Assembly: GCA_018340805.1 (NCBI GenBank)
Contig: JACMZG010001914.1
Coordinates: 45,249,747-45,313,746, forward strand
From: Microvelia longipes
Lineage: Eukaryota > Arthropoda > Insecta > Hemiptera > Veliidae
Direction: 5' to 3'
Length of the DNA: 64,000 bases
The notes beneath the pieces were generated by a model. That model had not been told where the DNA came from and ran no database searches. It was given only the letters and a program-made list of their open reading frames with translations. The position numbers and the translations under genes were made by a program. Positions 25,199-34,800 of the stretch are shown here, in pieces (the stretch's first letter is position 1; each line of letters opens with the position of its first letter).

Positions 25199-26463
25199 TC
25201 AATACATACACCTATAACCCTCCATGCCCAGTCTTAAGTCTGTGGATCAGAGTACAGCATTTATCTCCAGCTGCAGCTTCACATTTTTTTAGCTTTAGTT
25301 TTTATAGCCTTTAACTTTTCCATTTTTAAGTACTTTATTATAGCTGATCATTGTGAATTGTCCAGTTTTTCACATTCCGTGTGTTTTTATTATAGTGGAA
25401 TAGTATAACAAGTGATCTTACTCACATATTTCGGGCTGTGATATATTGAAAAATGTTAAAAGAAGAAAAGTTTGGCCGCTAGAGCTATTTTAGCAACTAT
25501 TGTAATTGGGTGAGGTTATGAAAATGTCTTGTTGCCTGTCATGATAAAGGTTATGTTGTTTTTTATTCCTTGTTTAACCTGTGTTTCTAAATATCGTGTG
25601 TAAGATTATTTACTCAATTACACTTCACATTTGTTACAAAATATTTCGACATCCTGTCATTTTCAGTCGGCCAGCCATATTTTATAAATATCGAGCAAAA
25701 CTTGATAAATCGTTTTTGAATATTTGTACTAGTACTATAAGGGAGTGGGAACACCTGTTATTCTTTCCACTATAGTTTGTATGTATGTTGTATATTTGTA
25801 TCTTTCTACAGAGTTATGATCACAGTGAAATTTAAGATTCCATACTATAAATAGAGAGACCTGATTTAAAGAGTACTTCACTGATTTTTCAGTGTGATGT
25901 AAGTTTTTTCAATTTTTTCAACACTTCTTTTGGCTTTTTACCCTTCTAACGAACTTTTATCTTTTTGTTTGCCTTTAAATACTTTTGTTTGTGTTATTGT
26001 TCTACTCTTCTACGACTGCATCCATTAAGTTTAAATTAAATCTATTGTTTCAAAATTGGCCATACATTTTCCAACAAAAGTTAATCTTGATTATTGGATC
26101 TTCAAGAGTTAACTGTAACACATACTTTCAATCTCCGAAGCTGTGAGGTGAGTGATGTAGCGCCACTTGACAGCAAGGATAAAAAAAAGTTCCCAGATCC
26201 TCTTGTTGCATAAATAACTATTACTTAAAGTCGCCATGATCTTACCCTTAACTCCTATAATGATTTCATACATCATGCTGGCCACTCGATAGGACTGAGG
26301 CTCTTTCATTCGTTTTCTGTGATAAAACAGCCAGTTTTATCCCAGAAAACGAGGGCTCTCGCACGTTAGCATTAAACACTACAAAGAAAGTAACACTTAC
26401 AAGAACGTTTTTTTCCAGTAGAGCCCTTTTCTTTTTCTCTATTTCAGCTCTCAGGATGTCCAT
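18579..26463 (-). CDS. PRPF18: Pre-mRNA-splicing factor 18 (six exons, complete)
   Basis: Prp18 is a U5 snRNP-associated factor for the second transesterification step of splicing; it works with Slu7 in the spliceosome. Exons on the minus strand are 26,463-26,401, 25,087-24,967, 24,159-23,996, 23,292-23,083, 20,159-19,947 and 18,824-18,579. All introns are GT-AG and the joined frame is 338 residues, against 342 in human. The N-terminus [12 protein letters not shown] matches the family. A splicing-factor (SFM/PRP4-like) motif lies at about 74-110, with [12 protein letters not shown] and [10 protein letters not shown]. The C-terminal helical Prp18 domain covers about 185-335 and holds the nearly invariant loop [20 protein letters not shown]. 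In-frame ATGs lie just upstream (26,466 and 26,493), but 26,463 fits the family start and has a good context. The gene is head to head with GBF1, and intron 4 contains an opposite-strand non-LTR retrotransposon. Confidence 0.96.
18990..19300. repeat. Unassigned GC-richer intronic segment
   Basis: A segment at about 19,140-19,262 in PRPF18 intron 5 is much less AT-rich than its flanks and is open on the minus strand. I see no domain in the translation. It may be a fragment of an interspersed repeat. Confidence 0.3.
19703..19764. repeat. (TA)n microsatellite
   Basis: A nearly pure TA dinucleotide run in PRPF18 intron 5. Confidence 0.9.
19947..20159 (-). CDS. PRPF18: PRPF18 exon 5 (residues 187-257), Prp18 domain
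   Basis: It codes the first helices of the Prp18 domain: [33 protein letters not shown] and [10 protein letters not shown]. Acceptor TTGTAG, donor GTTTGT, phase 0 at both ends. Confidence 0.94.
20913..20969. repeat. Near-perfect palindrome
   Basis: The arms read AAAGTCCTTTATTG... and its complement, about 27 bp each with almost no loop (central TATATA). The same AAAGTCCTTTTATT end sequence appears near 55,145, so this may be a minimal foldback of a dispersed family. Confidence 0.75.
21585..21857 (+). pseudogene. Reverse transcriptase fragment, N-terminal part
   Basis: The frame contains [31 protein letters not shown] and [10 protein letters not shown], the fingers and palm blocks 1-2a of non-LTR reverse transcriptases. 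It runs into a stop at 21,855; the following A/FSLAFD-type block is frameshifted (about 21,895-21,920). Confidence 0.85.
22027..22593 (+). pseudogene. Reverse transcriptase fragment, catalytic palm and thumb
   Basis: It shows [20 protein letters not shown], the catalytic FADD box (LFADDYGVV), [13 protein letters not shown] and FKFLGVHLD, then a thumb region ending near YGTTIWAM. Frame is lost at about 22,560, where the C-terminal domain becomes unreadable. Confidence 0.9.
23083..23292 (-). CDS. PRPF18: PRPF18 exon 4 (residues 117-186)
   Basis: It starts [20 protein letters not shown], an almost invariant block, passes through an acidic linker, and ends MLFIQ before a GTACCC donor. Confidence 0.93.
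23996..24159 (-). CDS. PRPF18: PRPF18 exon 3 (residues 62-116), SFM motif
   Basis: It contains [20 protein letters not shown] and the [12 protein letters not shown] block of the splicing-factor motif and ends INK, phase 0. Confidence 0.93.
24967..25087 (-). CDS. PRPF18: PRPF18 exon 2 (residues 22-61)
   Basis: It follows a TTTCAG acceptor. The peptide begins [12 protein letters not shown], matching the KKYFKR block of other Prp18 proteins, and ends in a Ser-rich linker. Donor GTGAGT, phase 1. A long TA tract lies just upstream in intron 1. Confidence 0.92.
25126..25198. repeat. (TA)n microsatellite
   Basis: About 35 TA repeats immediately upstream of PRPF18 exon 2 in intron 1. Confidence 0.9.
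26401..26463 (-). CDS. PRPF18: PRPF18 exon 1 (residues 1-21)
   Basis: It codes the charged N-terminal helix starting [11 protein letters not shown] and ends KNVL in phase 0 at a GTAAGTG donor. Confidence 0.92.
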
Positions 26464-26600
26464 CATATATCCTTTATCTATAATGCATAACAACTATAAG
26501 CAACTTTTAAAACATGGGCTGAATTCTAAATGTAAATATTTACAAAAACCTTCTTCTTTTTCTTCTTTCATTTTTAATCGTATAAATTAATATGTCAGAC

Positions 26601-27355
26601 CAGCCTTCCCAACCCTTGGGTCGCGACCCAGATTGGGTCGCGAACGAAATGTTTTGGGTCGCCAAATTTTTTTATTATTAACAATCCAAAAAATGACAAA
26701 GGTTTATGTAAAAACATTATTATAAGCAAATAACAGATTTGCTTAAACAGATATTATTTTTAGAAATTTATAATACTTTAAACATGCGATAACAAAAGAA
26801 GCCGCGGCCAAAATATTTCTTAGAAGTCCTTTACCGACCCACCCTTTATCTAATTCTTGCTAACTTTGATGAATTGTTATACCAATGATAATACTGTATT
26901 TAACAGTTTCTTATCACTTCTTTTAAAGGTTCGGGTTATTAAAATTATAATGTTCAATTATATGTGAATTTGGTTCTAACAATCATCAAGTAGTTTAATA
27001 TCGCGTACAAGTTTTTAATAATTATTGTGTTACCAGTTTATTTATTTTATACATTTACGTTTCAATTAAATTAGTGAAATGAATAAACAAAACACGACTT
27101 GACTTATTAGCGGAAAACCAACAGCAACAAAATAGTCATTGATATCATACATATTTTATTTTTTATTCTTTCAGCTAATTTCTTTTGGGAATAAAATTCT
27201 CTAATACGATAGGCGTAATGGCAGAAGTCATAACTAGTTTGGAAATAAATAAAAACGCCTGCATTTTCAGGTTATGCAAAATAAATGCATTTGGGTCGCC
27301 AAACTTTAGAAAAGCAAATTATAGGTCGCGGTTCTGAAAAGGTTGGGAAACGCTG
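26601..27355. mobile_element. hAT-type MITE, copy 1
   Basis: It is bounded by an exact 8-bp duplication TGTCAGAC (26,593-26,600 and 27,356-27,363). The termini are CAGCCTTCCCAACCC and, as complement, CAGCGTTTCCCAACC, followed on both sides by GGGTCGCGACCC/CGCGACCC-type sequence. These are the hallmarks of hAT elements. The 755-bp interior has no transposase. A nearly identical copy lies at 60,607-61,373. Confidence 0.9.
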
Positions 27356-27926
27356 TGTCAGACAATACTATCGGTTTTTTAACTAGCTTTATTTGTTATA
27401 TTATTGGACCTCTTCTAGTGAATTTGAAATTACAAAGAATATATAAAAAAAACCCCAATATGTATTCAATTACATGATCTTACAAATAAAAGAGGTGTAC
27501 AAAACTCTTCATGTGCTTTTTTTCTGAGTTTATTTCTCCTAAACTTAATATTTCAGACATCACGCAGTGTTTTTTAGTGAATTTTCTTTGAAAATTCTGG
27601 CGCGGAGCCGGGTGATTTTTTTTTACGTCATTACTTATTTACTTACTTATTTACTACACTACATTACTGCACAGTAGGGAGAATAGACTAAAAATGCTGC
27701 ACAGCATTCAAAAAGACTAAGGTCGGCATTTAGAATCATTTTAAATGATCTCTCCTACCTTCTGTAGGTTGTTTCTAGCTTCTCCTTAGCCTTCTCCTAG
27801 CTTTTAAAAAATCTACCCAACCAAGGAATGATTTTACGTTAACATAATAAGGTCGATTTTTGATCCGATTAAGTTTAATTTTGAACCGAGAGAGCGGTCG
27901 AATGTTATCTTGTCCCATAAAACGTG

Positions 27927-28074
<148 letters not shown>

Positions 28075-28124
28075 GAAAATATCATGCGGTACAGTGCGTC
28101 GTTACTTTCGTTTGAATGCGAGAT

Positions 28125-28345
28125 TTTTTAACCCCGTGTTCAACCCTCTAAGGGGTTAACCCTGTGTTCAAACCCCTAGGGGGTTCAACCCCCTTGAGTT
28201 TGAACCCCAACTGTTCACACGGTATTTTTACACAGAGTTTAGATTCTACCCGATAAAAAATGAATTTAATGGTTGGGTTAACCCGTGTTTAATCTATTCA
28301 CACGACAACTGCCGGCAGGGTTGAACCCCTAGGGGGTTGAATGCT
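28125..28345. repeat. Cluster of AACCCC(T)AGGGGTT palindromes
   Basis: Palindromic blocks such as ACCCCTAGGGGGTT recur at about 28,141-28,160, 28,171-28,192 and 28,320-28,342, with further TTCAACCCC half-sites between them. It is not a simple tandem array. It may be a decayed transposon end; I cannot assign it. Confidence 0.5.
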
Positions 28346-28567
28346 CTGCCAACCCCCGCGTCTGAACAAAGTATGTATTAGCATAAGGAATGAAATATAA
28401 GTTGAGAAATATCAATAAATTTCTTTTTTGAATTAAAAAATCAATAAATTAAGAATAGGTATCATTGCCGAGGGTCCTGAGGAGGGTGGTTTCTCAACAA
28501 ACATTTTTAACTAAACGTAGATTTGATAAGCACTGGTTTTAACGAATCAGTGTTGCCCCAGTCGAAA

Positions 28568-28593
28568 CAGCTGATGTATATTTACATCAGCTG
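28568..28593. promoter_or_regulatory. CAGCTG-containing palindrome upstream of GBF1
   Basis: CAGCTGATGTA and its exact complement TACATCAGCTG are separated by four bases and lie ~112-137 bp upstream of the GBF1 start codon. CAGCTG is an E-box. The position fits a promoter or 5' leader element, but function is inferred from position only. Confidence 0.4.
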
Positions 28594-28704
28594 GTTATCA
28601 GAAGCTAGTACAAGTGACGTGTGAGATGTTTTCTAGTGTAATTTATAGCTTAATTTCGATTAAATAATGTGAATTTTTGTAAAGTTTCTGTTGCTAAAAG
28701 AAAC

Positions 28705-28803
28705 ATGGATATTCCTCGGGGCGGTGTGTACGTGGTGCTGGGGGAGGTCAGCTCTCTGCTAACTGCCATGAAGAAAAACCACAGATGGTCCAATACCCAC
28801 CAG
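28705..28803 (+). CDS. GBF1: GBF1 exon 1 (residues 1-33)
   Basis: It codes the start of the DCB domain: [18 protein letters not shown] and HRWSNTH, then a GTACGT donor in phase 0. Confidence 0.93.
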
Positions 28804-31800
28804 GTACGTATAGACGGCGTTTCATCTATTGTTTTTGAGGCTCTGACACAAATATTCCGGAGTCGATCCAATCACTCTAAGATACCAAAAATCCGTGGTA
28901 AATAACCAGAAAACCCCAACTACGGTTGAACAAAGAATTGTGAACTACGAATTCGTAGTAGGGTGTCATTTGCTATGTTATTTGGGGCTCTGAGTTGAAT
29001 GAAACCGGTGCGGAGTCAATCCGAGCATTTAAAGTTTTTAAATCCTAGGTACCTGTTATTTGGTGGGGTCACAGGGAGACCATAAAGCAAAAAAGTGTTG
29101 CCACCCTTTTCAAGGAAAATAGATGAGCACGGGACAACTGCTCATCAACACGGGAGAAGCATATAAAGTTTGTTCACTTTTAAGATCTAACAGGCTTAAT
29201 GTCATCAGACCTAAATTATAGAAATTTGTTATTTCCTTAGGATTCATAACTTTATCATCTTTAACAATGTATGGAATAACATTTAATGTGTACAATTAAC
29301 TGCTACACAATAATAAAGAACTAAAACTTTGCTCAACATATTTATAACCTGATGCTAGGAAGGATGTTGTGGTGCTATGAGTGCCCGAGGAGTAACAGAG
29401 AGGGTTGACAACACATTTTTTCATTGTAAATGCCTGATATGTTCCTTCCCCTTAAAATTTATTTGAAAAAAAAACACTAGAATTATATGCAATTAATATA
29501 TTGTCAGCCACAATAGTATAAAACAATTATAAATGACCACTTTCAACTTTACGTCATCATCAGAGCTGTTTACAGTCTAGTTTTTTTTATATTAAACATC
29601 ATGGTAAGTCTATGCCACAAATCTACGTCAAAACAACTAATGATTTAATCAATGCGAGTCGAGCATGTTTGACGAATTTATTTTACTAACTGAGATATAA
29701 ATCTTCAGCGGTGAGTCTGTAAACAGCTCTGATGATGACGTAAAATTGAAATCGGTCAGTTATAATTTTTTTATACTATTGTGGCTGACAATATATTAAT
29801 TGTTTTATTTTCTAGTGTGTTTTTTTATTAAACATCAGGTGAGTCTATACCACAAAATCTCCGTCAAAACAACTAATAAAAAAATAAAAGGTCTTTAGGT
29901 GGGGTCAATGAATTTTCATCCTTATATTTACCCTATTACTGAATACCAAGTATTAGTTGTCATGTATAAGAAAAAGAGCTTAATTCGTTCATGAATTTCC
30001 ATGTGTTGATAATGAAATAGCACCCGCTGAGCTTACTCTATGTGTAGTATAAAAGGTTGAAAGAGTACAGGACACTACCATTTGGCATCACTGGCTGGGG
30101 GCCCTGACTAATAAAATTTTTCATGGATCCTTATGTGCTATTTTCAATTGTAAATTATTAAAATAAATAAATAAATATATGTTTCTTATTATATTAATAA
30201 GCAAATAATTCTCTGCAATTTCATCCTCATTTTTAATGTCTGAAAGGTTAGATCTTCCTGATAATCCAGGTGTTTTATTATCTTTAACATTTTTTATTAG
30301 ACTTGCAATGGCCCTCTAAAAGTGTCGCCACCAGATTATGTCCTCTTACCCTGTTTGTAATGATGTATTGGCAGCAGTGCCATTGACCAGAGTCATTTAT
30401 TTTTCAGGACGAAGGCAACGATGTACTAATGAGAGGCTTGACAGATTTGAAAGACGTTTTGAACCAGATTAATGACCTGCGGGAGCTGGACCCCAACCAT
30501 TTTCTCGGCCCTTTCCTTGAGATTGTCAAGTCGGAGGAAACAACTAGTCTCATCACCACTCTTGCTCTCTCCGCTGTTCTCAAGTTCCTCAACTATAATC
30601 TCATAGGTCAGTATCACATTGTGTGTTTATTTACCAACGATTTCCCTTTGGTTGAAATTAAAGTGGCTTGCATAGCAGGCCTGAAGTCGAGCATTGTGAC
30701 ACAAATCTATTTCAGATGTGCTTATAGAGCGTACAATCTAGGCTCGCCATCGAGTATCTTTTTTGTTGAAAATTCCCTTAAGAAGAAATATTTAAAAATG
30801 TAAAGAGTAAAACAATAGCATATCTTTGTTCTTTAATTTCAAACTAGTGAAGAATACCACTCATAGCTAAACCACTGACTAATCTTTTTAACCTCTTTTT
30901 CACATTGTAGCAATCTATACTTTTTTTAACCTCTCTTATGAAACAGGATGTTTCCATCTGCTTTGAAAATCAGTAAGGTCATGCCAGAAAGAACACGTTA
31001 ACATCACACTAATCATATTTGAAATATTCAATAACTCTTTATGGAAATATTTGGAACTTTAAACCATAGACTCCTTACATTGGTTTTAAGAGAGTGGATT
31101 AGTGGTCCAATAAGAAGTGCCTCAAGGTTCAGTCGTTGATCCTATCTCGTTCCTGTTTGTTATTAATGACCTTATACTTTCATCCATATTATAGGTCAAG
31201 AGCCCAGGGGTGTTTTGTTAATAAAAAGTGTAATGGCTGGAACCGGTCTCAATTTTTTTGTTAATACCTTCTGAACAAGGATCTGCAATTCTGCGACTCG
31301 TATCGGATGGGTGTCCCAGCAGAACGCACTTCATAGACCAAGAGCCAGGGGTGTTTCGTTAATAAAAAGTGTAATGGCTGGAACCGGTCTCAATTTTTCG
31401 TAAATATCTTCCTGAACAAGGATCTGCAAATTCTGCCGACTCGTATCGGATGGGTGTCCCAGGTAGAACGCACTTTAGGGGTCAAAGGTTCTGCCTGGGA
31501 CACCCATCCGATATGAGTCGACAGAATTGCAGATCCTTGTTCAGGAAGGTATTTACGAAAAATTGAGCCTGTTTCCAGCCATTACACTTTTGTTAACTTG
31601 GGTGGTAAATTTGACCTGTAAAGTGCGTTTTGCCTGGGACGCCCATCCGATACGATCGGCAGAATTGCAGATCCTTGTTTCAGGAAGGTATTTACGAAAA
31701 TTGAGACCGGTTCCACTAGCCATTACACTTTTTATTAACAAAATACCCCTGGGCTCTTGGTCTATTAGCTCACTTATTGCTAATAACTTGATGTTACTAC

Positions 31801-34800
31801 TGGAAGTAGTCAAAAGTAGCAAACTATATTCAGACACTTGTGCTAAATGCTAAACAGTGATTTGTTTCCATTGCCTGACTCCTGAAGGTCAGGAGTCAAG
31901 AGATAAAATGAGAGGAGTCAAAGATAAAACTCAAAACCATCATTTTCTCTCTGAGAAATACAAATATCCATAATAGCACAAGGAATGAATTAAGACTCCC
32001 ATTCGAGATAATTTTTGTTTGTTTTCAGATCCAAAATGCGAGTACATAGGGGCAACAGTAAACAACATAGCCAACGCCATTACACATGCTAAGTTCGTCG
32101 GAACAGACCCCAACAATGATGCCATTGTACTTATGAAAATTCTTCAGGTAACTTGTTGTTCTCTGTTCTAATTGTGTTAGTTTACTTTTTTCATATGTCT
32201 TTGTTTATGTTGCTATGGAAACATCTGCTAATGTCTTGTTTATAAATTATTAAAACTAAAATAAACTGCTGATCAGGGCAGCAGGGTATATGCTTCTTCT
32301 ATATCCTGTATTATTCTAAGGGTCTTATGCTCAGGTATGGGATTCAAATTTATGTGCAAAGAGTACGCTGTTGCCAGTTTGACATAACATACGAAATGTC
32401 ATTCAAGGGTGCTCGCAATCAAGCATCTCTCCCCTTAATATGTAAACAAAACAAATTTGTAACTGTGAAATGCTAGCATTTTATGGTTGACTAATAATTA
32501 ACACACATTTATTTATCAAACAATATCTGTTGCTACATGATCTAAAATGTTCACCTTTTTCCTCTGATTATTCATAGAGAAATACTTGCGCATTTTATTC
32601 CTAAATGATACAATTGCACAGTTTTGCTATTTACTTCAGCTTTTACCTTGATCTGCAGTTCTTAACAGATCTCAGGAAAGAACTAAGGTGAGCGTTAATG
32701 GAGTTCATCTTAATAAAAGAGGAAGAAGTCTCTCCACAAAAATATATTTCTTTATAGCAAAGCGCTTTCAACCTAACAAGAGGTCATCATCAGTGCTAGC
32801 CGTTGAATAAAGAAGAGGGTGATAGATGAGTCTTATAGATCAGATATCAAAGATAGACTCATCTATCACCCTCTTCTTTATTCAACGGCTAGCACTGATG
32901 ATGACCTCTTGTTAGGTTGAAAGCGCTTTGCTAAAAAGAAATATATTTTTGTGGAGAGACTTCAGATCTCAGGAGTTGGTGATGCAGCAAAACAGGCAGC
33001 CTGACCTTTTTCCTTAATAATTAGCCCTTTATACATAAGCAAAAACCTCACTTTACTGCTTCGAGAGTGGGACTACCAATATTACTTTTACTCGGCAATG
33101 TATTCGAGGTCTTCATTATTATTTTGTTTTGAAAGAACATCACTTATTTTGATCTTTCTTTTGCTAATTTGTTTCAAAGATTCATCATTCTCTGATAATG
33201 TGTAAAAATGAACTAATAAGTTTAGCTTGGTTAACTCTGTAAAGTCCACTGGTTCTGGAAACACCCTTTAGTTTTTGATATTGGTTCACAAGGACCTGAA
33301 CCATCGGCTAAATCCCGTCTCTACTTGTGCTCTTTCTTCCATACTAGTGTTATTCTAAGAGCCTTATGCTCCTTTTTGAGCACTGACTTGTATTAGTCTG
33401 TGTTTATTCTTAACACAAAAATAAAAAAATAGCATTATTTTTATGAGTTCAATTTTAACCAAAATGTGATTTTGTTGTTTAGATCCTTAGTCAGCTGGTG
33501 TTGTCTCCTACTGGAATCCTACTTACTAATAAATGTGTTTGTGACATCCTGCTCAGTTGCTTTCGAATCTGCTTCGAGGGGAGACTCAATGGTGAGTAAT
33601 GTGTTGGAATGCATAGCTGCTTGCATCGGTGGGAGCAACATGTGTATTGTTGAGGCTATGCATGGTTGCCCTCCTCTATCTTTAGTATTAGAGACATTTT
33701 AGTGTGAGACCCCAAGGGTGTACCATCTCAAAAGAGGCAGGGAATAGAATAGCAGAACCATTTGTCTGATGGTTTCTTGTTCTTGTCAACATTTTTATTA
33801 TTATTATTAATGATTGGGGTTGGAGTTGAGGATAGACCCCATGTGAACTGGGACTGGAAGTCTATTTTACAGTCCCGTCAATTGGTCCAGGTCAGAATAA
33901 TCCTTTCCCCAGACTAGGTCTAGGATCTTTTTGACCAGTGATTCATTGGTAGAGTGAAACTTTGTCAACATTCTCACTCATGTTGAAATTACCTGGCTTT
34001 TTCTATTTAAACATTATGATAAAAGTTTCGAATGTAAACCGAAAATTTGTATTAGGGCGTAATTAGTTTTATTTGATTTGTAGACATTCTGAGGAAGTTT
34101 GCTGAGAGTTGTCTCAAGGATATGGTACAGTTACTCTTTACAAGGCTTCCCACCTTCTCGGAGGAGACAACCAAATCCTACAATATTAAGGTGAAACGAG
34201 ATTATTTTTTGGAAATAAAATGTAGTCACATAACACATCAAGTTACCTTTGTTTGTTATATAGATTGAAACAATCAAATGACAATCCTGTACAGCTATTA
34301 TCCCAGACAGTCTCAATAAAGTGGCAGTGCAATAATTTGCCCCGAGAGGCTATGGCAGACTCGGTGCTTGCAAGGGGAGGTCCCTGTACACACAAAGTTA
34401 CTCGCATTTTCTAAATACATGACAAAATGCTGTATGTAGTAAAAAAAATAATAATGAAATAACAAATAATAGAAAACAAGAACCAACTTATTGATAGGAA
34501 ATTTAAACACAACAGCTTAAAGTTCTATAATAACAACAAAAACTAATTATTTAGCTATATATATTTCACCTAACATTGTAGGCATCTTCAGGCATCACAG
34601 GTAAATTTTTACAAAATCATGGTTGACTAGATAATTACACAGACAAACAGAAAACTTAAAACTAATATCACAGTTAATTAAAATTAATTAACACAGTCAA
34701 ATAACAATTAAAATAAATGAATTAATTAAAACCAAGGTGAGATAAACAAAAATTTTTTATAAACAGAATTTTTGTTTATCTCACCTTGGTTTTTATTAAT

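Noticed and set aside
30404..30617. Minus-strand frames over GBF1 exon 2
   Set aside because: Antisense shadows of a conserved plus-strand exon with matching splice sites.
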